Assembly (NCBI GenBank): GCA_028276345.1
Contig: JAPYWM010000090.1
Span: 1-5,777, forward strand
Direction of reading: 5' to 3'
From: Sphingobacterium sp.
GTDB taxonomy: Bacteria; Bacteroidota; Bacteroidia; SpSt-205
Length of the DNA: 5,777 nt
The notes beneath the pieces are model-generated. The model worked only from the letters and a program-made list of their open reading frames with translations, did not search any database and was not told where the DNA came from. This document shows positions 1 to 5,664 of this stretch, one piece after another. The position numbers were made by a program, and so were the translations under genes. Every line of letters begins with the position of its first letter. Position 1 is the stretch's first letter.

Positions 1-526
1 CCCTGCGTACCTGGGGGAGTGTTTCGATGCGGTCTTTGAGCTCATCGGCAAACTTTTTTAGCTGGGCAGGGTCGTAGTTACCGGCGAGATTGATATTCAT
101 GATGGGGAATTCTGAAAAGTCCACGTCAGTAACGGTAGGCTCTTTGGGGAGGTCGCCGGGAAGGTCGGGGCGGGCTTTGTCTATGGCGTCTTTGACGAGG
201 TCTTTGCATTCTTTAGGGTCTTTATCCACGCTAAACTCCACGACAATCGTGGAGACGTCCTGCTGCGAATAGCTGTTGATTTTTTCGACGCCATTTATGC
301 CTTTGAGGCGCTTTTCGAGAGGACGGGTGATGAGGTTCTCAATATCCGTTGGAGAGGAGCCGGGGTAGACGGTATTGATGACAATGGTGGGGATAACTAG
401 GTCCGGAAAAAGCTCTTTTGGGAGCGTGATGTAACTGTACAGGCCCAGGAGCGTGATGAGGGTGGTCAGGACATAGACTGTCAGGCGGTTTCGGGTGGCC
501 CACCAGGTTGGCCAGAAGCGCCGCAT
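1..526 (-). CDS. RND-family efflux transporter permease subunit, N-terminal part (gene runs off the left edge)
   Basis: An open frame reads leftwards from ATG 526-524 to the window edge without a stop, giving 175 residues. RND pumps of the AcrB/MexB/CusA superfamily are inner-membrane proton antiporters that export drugs or metals through a tripartite complex. Residues 16-34 form the first transmembrane helix after a short basic and tryptophan-rich cytoplasmic stretch. PKELFPDL (36-43) and YPGSSPTDIENLITRPLEKR (54-73) are characteristic of the start of the periplasmic porter domain in this family. The start is the only ATG in frame near the helix; the upstream frame is open to a TGA at 634-632 but has no better start. 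No Shine-Dalgarno or TAnnTTTG element precedes it, so it is probably cotranscribed with the permease 118 bases upstream. No membrane-fusion-protein gene lies immediately upstream, the usual place. Substrate cannot be told from this fragment. Confidence 0.9.
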   Translation of the reverse strand, partial: MRRFWPTWWATRNRLTVYVLTTLITLLGLYSYITLPKELFPDLVIPTIVINTVYPGSSPTDIENLITRPLEKRLKGINGVEKINSYSQQDVSTIVVEFSVDKDPKECKDLVKDAIDKARPDLPGDLPKEPTVTDVDFSEFPIMNINLAGNYDPAQLKKFADELKDRIETLPQVRR

Positions 527-527
527 G

Positions 528-564
528 CTGGGAAAAACCGAAAAAACTCCGAAAAAGTTCCCAG
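528..564 (-). repeat. 7-bp inverted repeat with U-rich loop, next to the RND pump start codon
   Basis: CTGGGAA (528-534) and TTCCCAG (558-564) are perfect inverted copies separated by 23 bases. In the minus-strand transcript they would pair into a 7-bp stem ending one base before the ATG of the RND gene. The loop contains two TTTTTCGG-like units. It could be a translational hairpin or a dyad for a DNA-binding regulator. Only the sequence symmetry is seen; function is inferred. Confidence 0.45.
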
Positions 565-644
565 TTTCCAGAGTGGCGCTTAGGGCAGCTGAGGCGGGAA
601 GGGGGGGGGCAGGCCTTGGCTGGTGTGCTTCTCAAGTCTTAGCG

Positions 645-1904
645 TTAGGAGCGGCGCCGGAAAAGAACGTACAAGAGTAAGCCCCCTAAGATGGTAGCCA
701 AGCCCACCAGACTTTCCCAGGGGCGGTTGAGGAAGTTATTTATTACCATCCAGGTCGTCAGCCCGAGAAAGAATAGCCCCATATCCCACGGAAGGTTTTT
801 CTCACGAGTGTGCCGTAAGAAAAGCCCCAGCACCGTTAGCCCCGCAAAAAGCGACAACAAAAAGCCGATGTAGTTGAGAATCGCATCAAAGGCCGCTAAG
901 AAAAGAACAGCAAGCGCCAGCGAGACAATCAGGAGGAGCGCCCGGACAGGTGCGCCGAAAGCGTTTCGCCGGCTAAACACCCGAAGAGGCGGATAGTCTT
1001 CACCCATGACGCTTAGCACGCGGGGCGAAATCATGAGCATGGCGCTGACAGAGGAGACCATGGCCAGGCTGATGCCCCACCCTAACCAAAGGTCGCCTTT
1101 ATCCCCCCAGAGCTTTTGGGCTAAGAGGCGCCCGACTTCTACCTTCCCACTTAGCTCGTTTATGGAAAGGTGCCGAAAGAGGACGTAGTTGAAGGCACTA
1201 TATAGAACCATCACGGTGAGGGTACCGGCGGGAATAGCTCGCGGAACGATCTCGGTAGCCCGGGGCACCTCGCTCATGATGTAAGCGGCAGCATTCCAGC
1301 CAGAGTAAGCATAGCTGATAAATATCAGACCCGTAGCTGCGGCACTCAAAGTAGAAAAGCTCGGACGTGGGCAAGTGAGCTCCTGCGGGGAAGCAGGGAC
1401 CACCAGGAGTCCGCCCAGGATGAGCGTGAGCAGAAGGCCGATTTTGACGAGGACAAAGACATTCTGGATGCGGGCGGCCCGAGCTAAACCCAGCATGTGG
1501 AGACCACTAAGGAGTAAAATCAGGAGGGCAGCAGCCATAAGCCGTTGAAAGTCAGACAGGGGTAAAGGGAGATACTGGCTAAAAGCATAGGCAGAGGCGG
1601 CGATAGGCGCGCTAAAGCCAGCAATGATAGAGACGACTCCGGCGAGGAAGCCCAAGGCTGGATGGTATAGCTTAGAGAGAAAGTGGTATTCCCCGCCGGA
1701 GCGGGGGTAACGCTTGGCGAGGGCGGCATAGGCAAGTGCGCCCCCCAGCGCAGCAAGGCCCCCCAGCATCCACAGCATGAGGACGCCCCCCGTCGCCGGA
1801 AGGTCCGCCACCAAAAAACCACTCGTGGTGTAAATACCTGTGCCCACCATGTTGGCAATCACCAAAAAAAGGGCCGACCAAAAACCAAAGCCATTTTGCC
1901 TCAC
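645..1904 (-). CDS. APC-superfamily amino-acid permease
   Basis: A 419-residue, strongly hydrophobic inner-membrane protein with about ten to twelve helices, the usual size and layout for the amino acid-polyamine-organocation superfamily. Helix 1 carries NMVGTGIYTTSG (19-29), the unwound glycine-rich segment that contacts substrate in LeuT-fold APC transporters. RYPRSGGEYHFL (65-76) and YSGWNAAAYI followed by SEVPRATEIVPRAI (200-224) are further family signatures. The protein most resembles LAT/YkbA-like amino-acid antiporters; substrate is not predictable. The start is GTG 1904-1902: the first in-frame ATG (residue 19) would cut helix 1, and no ATG lies upstream. A TACCTTTG promoter element sits four bases before this GTG, so the mRNA is predicted to be leaderless. 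The gene is divergent from gmk and is followed on the same strand by the RND pump. Confidence 0.9.
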   Translation of the reverse strand: MRQNGFGFWSALFLVIANMVGTGIYTTSGFLVADLPATGGVLMLWMLGGLAALGGALAYAALAKRYPRSGGEYHFLSKLYHPALGFLAGVVSIIAGFSAPIAASAYAFSQYLPLPLSDFQRLMAAALLILLLSGLHMLGLARAARIQNVFVLVKIGLLLTLILGGLLVVPASPQELTCPRPSFSTLSAAATGLIFISYAYSGWNAAAYIMSEVPRATEIVPRAIPAGTLTVMVLYSAFNYVLFRHLSINELSGKVEVGRLLAQKLWGDKGDLWLGWGISLAMVSSVSAMLMISPRVLSVMGEDYPPLRVFSRRNAFGAPVRALLLIVSLALAVLFLAAFDAILNYIGFLLSLFAGLTVLGLFLRHTREKNLPWDMGLFFLGLTTWMVINNFLNRPWESLVGLATILGGLLLYVLFRRRS

Positions 1905-1908
1905 CTGG

Positions 1909-1916
1909 CAAAGGTA
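1909..1916 (-). promoter_or_regulatory. Bacteroidota -7 promoter element (TACCTTTG) of the permease gene
   Basis: The minus strand reads TACCTTTG, then CCAG, then the GTG start codon. It matches the Bacteroidota sigma-A -7 consensus TAnnTTTG exactly. Expected initiation about five bases after the final G would fall on the start codon. No clear -33 TTG is seen. Confidence 0.75.
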
Positions 1917-1958
1917 CGGGGCGGGGCCGGGCGATGGCTATCCCCGGCAGTTTCGGTA

Positions 1959-1976
1959 GCTCCCTGATAGGGGAGC
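1959..1976. repeat. Short perfect hairpin in the permease/gmk divergent region
   Basis: GCTCCCT, loop GATA, GGGGAGC form a 7-bp stem (six Watson-Crick pairs and one G-T) around a 4-base loop. It lies roughly midway between the two divergent -7 elements and is flanked by near-identical copies of GATGGCT-ATCCC (1933-1944) and GATGGCTCATCCC (1984-1996). It has no following T-run on either strand, so it does not look like a rho-independent terminator. It could be an operator for both promoters. Confidence 0.4.
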
Positions 1977-2020
1977 AGAGGAGGATGGCTCATCCCAAAA
2001 CCACACCGCCCTGCTGGCGC

Positions 2021-2028
2021 TACCTTTG
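2021..2028 (+). promoter_or_regulatory. Bacteroidota -7 promoter element (TACCTTTG) of the gmk-nadD-pssA operon
   Basis: TACCTTTG, then CGCT, then GTG at 2033. It is an exact TAnnTTTG match with the same four-base spacing as the divergent permease promoter. The predicted transcription start coincides with the GTG. No convincing -33 TTG is visible upstream. Confidence 0.75.
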
Positions 2029-2032
2029 CGCT

Positions 2033-2587
2033 GTGCAGGCAGTGATTCTCACAGGGCCCAGCGGTTCCGGAAAAACCACGATTGCCCAGCGCCTCCTATC
2101 CGCGTTTCCCCAGCTTACCCTTTCTATTTCGGCTACCACACGTCCCCCTCGCCCCGGCGAGGTCCACGGACGAGACTACTACTTCCTCTCCGAAGCGGCG
2201 TTTGATGCGCATGTGGCAGCGGGCGACTTTTTAGAGTGGGAACGGCTGTATAGCGGCTATCGCTACGGCACCCTCTGGGAAGAAGTGCGGCGCCCCCTCC
2301 GAGAAGGGAGAATCCCCCTTTTCATCAAAGACGTCAAGGGTACGAAGAGCCTCATGCAGAGCCTGGAAGGGAAAGCCTTTTCGGTGTTTATTCTGCCGCC
2401 GTCAATAGCGGTGCTGGAGGCCCGGCTGCGGCAGCGGGGCGACCTTTCCGAAGCGTCCCTTCAAGACCGCCTGCATGCCGCCCATACCGAAATCGCCCAG
2501 GCGCCCCATTTCTCCGCCATCCTTTACAACGACGACATTGACAAAGCCGTCGCCCGCCTCCTCTACCATCTCCAGCGCTTCCTATGA
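2033..2587 (+). CDS. gmk: Guanylate kinase
   Basis: Guanylate kinase phosphorylates GMP to GDP with ATP in the cytoplasm, an essential purine-nucleotide step. From GTG 2033 the protein has 184 residues, slightly short for the family (about 190-205). The Walker A loop GPSGSGKT is at residues 8-15. The GMP-binding segment SATTRPPRPGEVHGRDYYF follows at 33-51, then FLEWERLYSGYRYGT and the DVKG / FILPPS / ARLRQRG core typical of Gmk. The open frame extends back to an ATG at 1934, but that would add 33 residues with no family resemblance and would place the TACCTTTG promoter inside the gene. A second in-frame GTG at 2042 is also possible. I chose 2033 because it lies exactly four bases after the -7 element. 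The end overlaps the nadD start. Confidence 0.93.
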   Translation: MQAVILTGPSGSGKTTIAQRLLSAFPQLTLSISATTRPPRPGEVHGRDYYFLSEAAFDAHVAAGDFLEWERLYSGYRYGTLWEEVRRPLREGRIPLFIKDVKGTKSLMQSLEGKAFSVFILPPSIAVLEARLRQRGDLSEASLQDRLHAAHTEIAQAPHFSAILYNDDIDKAVARLLYHLQRFL

Positions 2588-3168
2588 TGATTGGCCTTTT
2601 CTTCGGTTCCTTCAATCCCATCCACCACGGCCACCTGATGGTTCTGCGTTATTGGCTCAACGAGACGCCCCTGGATGCCATCTGGCTTATCGTTTCCCCG
2701 CACAATCCCCACAAATCGCCTGCCGACCTGGCCCCCGCTGAGGATCGCCTACACATGGCCCGCCTCGCCACCGCCGGTGAAGACCGCCTGCATCCCTCTG
2801 CGGTAGAGTTTTCTTTGCCACGTCCGTCCTATACCATAGACACCCTCCGCCATTTGTGCCGAGCGTATCCCACTTACCAGTGGCGCCTCCTCATGGGTAC
2901 AGATACCTTCGCCACCCTCCCCACCTGGAAGGAAAGCCAGACCCTCCTATCGCAGTACACCTTCTGGCTGTATCCCCGAGGCGACGCGCATCCCTACACC
3001 CTCCCGGATAACGTTACTTTCTTTGCCCAAGCACCCCGCATAGACCTCTCCGCCACCCAGGTACGCACTTACCTGAAAAATCAAAAATCTATTCGCTTCC
3101 TCGTGCCGGAGGCTGTAGAAACCTACATTTACAAGCGAGGACTTTATGGGGCGGCTCCGGCTTCCTGA
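2584..3168 (+). CDS. nadD: Nicotinate-nucleotide adenylyltransferase
   Basis: NadD joins ATP and nicotinate mononucleotide to make deamido-NAD in the cytoplasm, the shared late step of de novo and salvage NAD synthesis. The protein has 194 residues, a normal length. The nucleotidyltransferase signature GSFNPIHHGH is at residues 8-17, HNPHK at 40-44, MGTDTFATLPTW at 104-115 and the ATP-binding IDLSATQVR (the ISxTxxR motif) at 153-161. The start ATG 2584 overlaps the last two gmk codons; a second ATG at 2587 overlaps the gmk stop by one base and gives a protein one residue shorter. The gmk-nadD pairing is common in Bacteroidota. The 3' end overlaps pssA by 23 bases, so the three genes are probably translationally coupled. 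Confidence 0.93.
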   Translation: MMIGLFFGSFNPIHHGHLMVLRYWLNETPLDAIWLIVSPHNPHKSPADLAPAEDRLHMARLATAGEDRLHPSAVEFSLPRPSYTIDTLRHLCRAYPTYQWRLLMGTDTFATLPTWKESQTLLSQYTFWLYPRGDAHPYTLPDNVTFFAQAPRIDLSATQVRTYLKNQKSIRFLVPEAVETYIYKRGLYGAAPAS

Positions 3169-3892
3169 CCTCCTGACCTTAGGAAATCTCCTATCTGGGC
3201 TCGTCGCACTGAGTTACACCTATCAGCGGGCTTGGGGAATGGTTCTGGTCTTTGTGCTGGTGGGGGCGGTGTGTGACTTATTAGATGGTGCCCTCGCCCG
3301 CCTTCTCAAAAGCCCCTCTGCCTTAGGGAAGGAGCTGGACTCCCTATCAGACCTGGTCACCTTTGGCGTCGTGCCGGCCTTCGCGCTCTACCATTACGTC
3401 AAGCCCCTCCTTGCAAGCCTCCCCTATCATCCGGAGGCCCGGTACCTGATGGTGGTGGTGCCGTTTAGTTTGCCGCTTTTTGCGGCATGGCGCCTGGCCC
3501 GCTTCAACATAGAAACGGCTTCCAACGAAAGCCCCTTTTTCTCTGGTATGCCGACGCCGTTTCAGGGGCTTTTCTGGGCTTTGTGGATTTACAGTGAGCC
3601 CAAGGGTTTCTGGCTCCATCCTGCTATGTGGGGGGCGCTGATCGGTCTTTTGGGCCTTCTCATGGTGAGCCGATGGCCCTTCCTCTCCCTGAAAAAACCT
3701 CGGTTAGTGCTGCCCTGGGTGCTTATCGTGGCTGTCTGGACGGGTGTGAGCCTTTACTTCTTTCCCCTGACTGCGGCTATCCCACTTTCTGCACTGGGAT
3801 ATGGGCTTATTAGCGGCGTGGCGTATACGCGGGATGGGGGAAAGAAGGGGGAGCGCCCGCTGCAGGATTCGAACCTGCGGCCCTCTGGTTAA
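3146..3892 (+). CDS. pssA: CDP-diacylglycerol--serine O-phosphatidyltransferase
   Basis: This membrane enzyme makes phosphatidylserine from CDP-diacylglycerol and serine, the route to phosphatidylethanolamine. The 248-residue protein contains the complete CDP-alcohol phosphatidyltransferase motif D-x2-DG-x2-AR-x8-G-x3-D-x3-D: D44, D47-G48, A51-R52, G61, D65 and D69. RLARFNIET (116-124) and FFSGMPTPFQGL (131-142) are typical of the serine-specific branch. It has several hydrophobic helices (about 9-24, 31-48, 70-90, 100-116, 160-180, 188-206 and 208-226). The ATG lies inside the nadD end; GAGG five bases before it may be a chance Shine-Dalgarno match. The frame stays open into the antisense tRNA-Asn: the last 12 residues (from R237) are encoded by the complement of the tRNA, and the TAA stop overlaps its anticodon. 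Those residues are unlikely to be functionally conserved. Confidence 0.92.
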   Translation: MGRLRLPDLLTLGNLLSGLVALSYTYQRAWGMVLVFVLVGAVCDLLDGALARLLKSPSALGKELDSLSDLVTFGVVPAFALYHYVKPLLASLPYHPEARYLMVVVPFSLPLFAAWRLARFNIETASNESPFFSGMPTPFQGLFWALWIYSEPKGFWLHPAMWGALIGLLGLLMVSRWPFLSLKKPRLVLPWVLIVAVWTGVSLYFFPLTAAIPLSALGYGLISGVAYTRDGGKKGERPLQDSNLRPSG

Positions 3893-3925
3893 CAGCCAGA
3901 TGCTCTACCGCTGAGCTAAGCGGGC
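3854..3925 (-). tRNA. tRNA-Asn (anticodon GUU)
   Basis: The minus strand folds into a complete cloverleaf of 72 bases. Acceptor GCCCGCT pairs with AGCGGGC, the D arm is GCTC-AGCGGTA-GAGC, and the anticodon arm is TCTGG-CTGTTAA-CCAGA with anticodon GTT at 3893-3891. A five-base variable loop and the T arm GCAGG-TTCGAAT-CCTGC follow; the discriminator base is G. All stems pair fully. The 3' CCA is not encoded (CTC follows) and must be added enzymatically. A TACCTTTG promoter ends four bases before the first base, so the tRNA appears to be transcribed without a 5' leader. The gene converges with pssA and overlaps its last 39 bases. Confidence 0.97.
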
Positions 3926-3929
3926 ACCG

Positions 3930-3958
3930 CAAAGGTACGACATTTCTCATAATCGCAA
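3930..3958 (-). promoter_or_regulatory. Promoter of tRNA-Asn (-33 TTG and -7 TACCTTTG)
   Basis: On the minus strand TTG (3958-3956), 18 bases, then TACCTTTG (3937-3930), CGGT and the tRNA 5' G at 3925. This is the only promoter in the window with both a plausible -33 TTG and a canonical -7 element. The predicted start lies at or next to the mature tRNA 5' end. Confidence 0.75.
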
Positions 3959-4005
3959 GGGGGAAGTGGGGGAGTGGGCTCTTCTTAATGGGGGGCCGGG
4001 GCTAT

Positions 4006-4449
4006 CTATGACCCTTCCACTTTGGGCCGAACGATCACCGTGTGCCGCACTATGCACACCGGCATGTCCGTCCCCACCTCCCGAATCATAATATGCCACA
4101 CCTGTGTGAGCCGCCCTAAATGAATCGGTTCCGCATGGGCATACACCTGTCCCGCCCGCAGCGAACGCAAGTGATTGGCGTTGATTTCCAGCCCTACGGC
4201 ATAGTGGGTTTGGGGATTGATGACGAAGTTGGCTGCCGTGCTGGCTACCGTTTCAGCCAGGGCTACGGAAGCCCCCCCATGTAACATTCCAAAGTATTGG
4301 ATGGTGCGATGATCTACGGGCATAGTAGCCCGAAGGTAATTGGACCCCACCTCGGTAAAAACGATACCTAACTGCTCTTTGAGGGTGTTTTTGCCCAGTT
4401 CATTCAGGAGGGCGGGGTCTGGCCGAAGGGTCCAAATCTCCTGGCTCAT
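4006..4449 (-). CDS. Hotdog-fold acyl-CoA thioesterase, PaaI/YdiI (MenI-like) family
   Basis: A 147-residue protein closely resembling E. coli YdiI/EntH-type thioesterases. RATMPVDHRTIQYFGMLHGG (40-59) followed by ASVALAETVAS (60-70) is the catalytic region, with Q51, H57 and the general base E66 of this family in place. GLEINANHLRS (86-96) and QVWHI (116-120) also match it. YdiI (MenI) hydrolyses 1,4-dihydroxy-2-naphthoyl-CoA in menaquinone synthesis. That role is plausible in Bacteroidota, which use menaquinone, but other acyl-CoA substrates are possible and no men genes are in view. The start ATG overlaps the stop of the upstream hydrolase gene by four bases (ATGA), so the two are translationally coupled. 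No terminator is visible after the stop; the tRNA-Asn promoter begins about 48 bases further on. Confidence 0.87.
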   Translation of the reverse strand: MSQEIWTLRPDPALLNELGKNTLKEQLGIVFTEVGSNYLRATMPVDHRTIQYFGMLHGGASVALAETVASTAANFVINPQTHYAVGLEINANHLRSLRAGQVYAHAEPIHLGRLTQVWHIMIREVGTDMPVCIVRHTVIVRPKVEGS

Positions 4450-5291
4450 CCGAGTTGAGAAAGCGGGAAGGTTTCTCCACGTTCATAGCGGCCTTCGGGT
4501 GTGAGCCGAACTGTACTACACTCCACAGCCGCATCATGCTCGTAAAAGAGTACTACCTGCTCCCGGACGATCCAAGGTAGATACTGTTGGCGTTCCGCAA
4601 AGGTTACCAGCGGCCGCACATCATAAGCCATCACATACGGGAGGGGGATATGCGCACTCGTGGGGAAAAGGTCCGCCGCATAGAGAATCTTGTAGGACTT
4701 GTAGTGCACCTCTACCAGCTGCTGGCCCTCCGTGTGGCCATTGACGACCCGAATGAACACACCTGGCACCACTTCTGTTTCCCCCTCTAAAAGCACCAGT
4801 TGCCCCGCTTCCGCAATAGGGTCGTAGTTTTCTGGGAAAAAACTTGCACGCTCGCGGGGATTGGGATTATGCGCCCATTCCCAGTGGGATTTTTGGATGT
4901 AGTAGCGGGCATTCGGAAACGCAGGACGAACTTTCCCCTCAGCATCCCGCACCGTGCTCCCGCCCGCATGATCAAAGTGCAGGTGCGTCAGAATCACATC
5001 TGTTACGTCGCTTCGGGAAAAGCCTAACTGCGCTAAGCTCTTGTCCAACGTATGCGTCTCGTGGTCGATGGCATAAATACCGGCAAACTTCTCGTTGTAC
5101 TTATGACCAATGCCGTTATCTACTAATAGGAGGCGGTTGTCGGTTTGGATGAGAAGGCATCGCAGGGCCATGGGAATGCGATTCAGGGAGTCGGGGGGGA
5201 TGAGCTTGTGCCAGATCGTCCAGGGTACGACCCCAAACATCGCCCCGCCATCTAAGGCGAAGCGCCCCGTCTCTACCGCATATAGCTGCAT
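4446..5291 (-). CDS. Metallo-beta-lactamase-fold hydrolase, lactonase-like (AttM/AiiA-type)
   Basis: A 281-residue soluble protein with no signal peptide. It has the full dinuclear metal site of the family: H103, H105, D107 and H108 in THLHFDHAGG, H186 in NGHTEGQ, D207 in AADLFPT and H252 in YEHD. LLLVDNGIG (54-62), before the metal loop, is the usual first strand pair. Length and motif spacing fit the N-acyl-homoserine-lactonase-like branch (AttM, AiiA and many uncharacterised hydrolases) better than glyoxalase II or true beta-lactamases, but substrate cannot be decided. The ATG lies three bases after the stop of the DUF4295-like gene, with no promoter element of its own, so it belongs to the rpmG operon. 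Its stop overlaps the thioesterase start, suggesting linked roles, perhaps successive hydrolyses or general metabolite clean-up. Confidence 0.88.
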   Translation of the reverse strand: MQLYAVETGRFALDGGAMFGVVPWTIWHKLIPPDSLNRIPMALRCLLIQTDNRLLLVDNGIGHKYNEKFAGIYAIDHETHTLDKSLAQLGFSRSDVTDVILTHLHFDHAGGSTVRDAEGKVRPAFPNARYYIQKSHWEWAHNPNPRERASFFPENYDPIAEAGQLVLLEGETEVVPGVFIRVVNGHTEGQQLVEVHYKSYKILYAADLFPTSAHIPLPYVMAYDVRPLVTFAERQQYLPWIVREQVVLFYEHDAAVECSTVRLTPEGRYERGETFPLSQLG

Positions 5292-5294
5292 CCC

Positions 5295-5456
5295 CTACTT
5301 CTTTTGCGTACCTAAGAAGCTATTGAGCTGGTCGGAGGAGATCAGCTGTTTCCGAAAGCGAAAGGTACCATTCTCTGTACGAACGGGATATATCACCCGC
5401 ATAAAACCACTTTTCTTATCGGTTGAGCGGAACTTTGCGACTGTACGCTTTGCCAT
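5295..5456 (-). CDS. Small basic DUF4295-like protein downstream of rpmG
   Basis: A 53-residue, lysine- and arginine-rich protein starting MAKRTVAKFR and ending FLGTQKK, from ATG 5456-5454 to TAG 5297-5295. From memory, its start (MAK-x-TVA), length and location directly after rpmG match DUF4295, a small Bacteroidota family normally found in the rpmB-rpmG cluster. Its basic composition and ribosomal-protein neighbours suggest it binds rRNA or the ribosome, but I infer this only from context. The 18-base gap to rpmG contains ATACTTTG-AGCT-ATG. This places TTTG four bases before the start, as at the strong promoters, but with TA shifted by one base. Three bases separate it from the hydrolase gene downstream. 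Confidence 0.78.
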   Translation of the reverse strand: MAKRTVAKFRSTDKKSGFMRVIYPVRTENGTFRFRKQLISSDQLNSFLGTQKK

Positions 5457-5474
5457 AGCTCAAAGTATTTCAGA

Positions 5475-5660
5475 TTATTTGACTTCTCGGTGGATGGTGT
5501 GACGTCGCAAGATGGGATTGTACTTACGCAGCTCCAGGCGACTGGGAGTGTTCTTGCGGTTTTTCCAGGTATAGTAGCGGGAGGTGCCGGGTTGGCCGCT
5601 GGCCGCATGCTCGGTACATTCCAGGACGACCTGGATGCGATTGCCCTTCTTTTTCGCCAT
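5475..5660 (-). CDS. rpmG: Large-subunit ribosomal protein bL33
   Basis: A 61-residue basic protein beginning MAKKKGNRIQVVLECTEH and containing SRYYTWKNRKNTPSRLELRK and YNPILRRHTIHRE, the standard bL33 pattern. bL33 sits near the ribosomal E site of the 50S subunit. Only one cysteine (C15) is present, so this is the zinc-free (C-minus) form. I placed the start at ATG 5660 because the protein then begins MAKKKGNR as in relatives, and because a TATCTTTG promoter lies exactly four bases upstream; an in-frame ATG at 5678 would lie upstream of that element. It is the first gene of a four-gene minus-strand operon. rpmB (bL28), its usual partner in Bacteroidota, is not upstream; a divergent ABC-transporter gene is there instead. 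Confidence 0.96.
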   Translation of the reverse strand: MAKKKGNRIQVVLECTEHAASGQPGTSRYYTWKNRKNTPSRLELRKYNPILRRHTIHREVK

Positions 5661-5664
5661 GGGG

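Noticed and set aside
601..609. Run of nine G residues between the RND pump and the permease
   Set aside because: It could be a phase-variable tract, but it lies outside both genes and not within a recognised promoter; a single homopolymer in a GC-rich spacer is weak evidence and may also be a sequencing-length artefact.
339..635. 98-codon minus-strand open frame overlapping the RND pump start
   Set aside because: It is a different frame over a coding region that clearly encodes the RND N-terminus; its translation is proline/histidine-rich with no family resemblance.
1520..1858. 112-codon minus-strand open frame inside the permease
   Set aside because: It is a frame shadow of the permease gene, which has full-length family motifs in its own frame; composition is tryptophan/serine/proline-rich and not protein-like.
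1934..2032. N-terminal extension of Gmk from ATG 1934
   Set aside because: The 33 extra residues precede the normal Gmk start, resemble nothing, and contain the TACCTTTG promoter.
3163..3178. Tandem duplication TCCTGACC x2 at the nadD/pssA overlap
   Set aside because: Only two 8-base copies; it encodes ordinary pssA N-terminal residues (PDLLT) and carries the nadD stop, so it is likely chance.
3938..4005. Possible terminator between the thioesterase gene and tRNA-Asn
   Set aside because: The stretch is G-rich on the plus strand but I found no stable stem followed by a T-run on the minus strand; it holds only the tRNA promoter.
4844..5152. 102-codon plus-strand open frame antisense to the MBL-fold hydrolase
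   Set aside because: The opposite strand has a complete metal-binding hydrolase; this frame has no recognisable motifs or promoter element.
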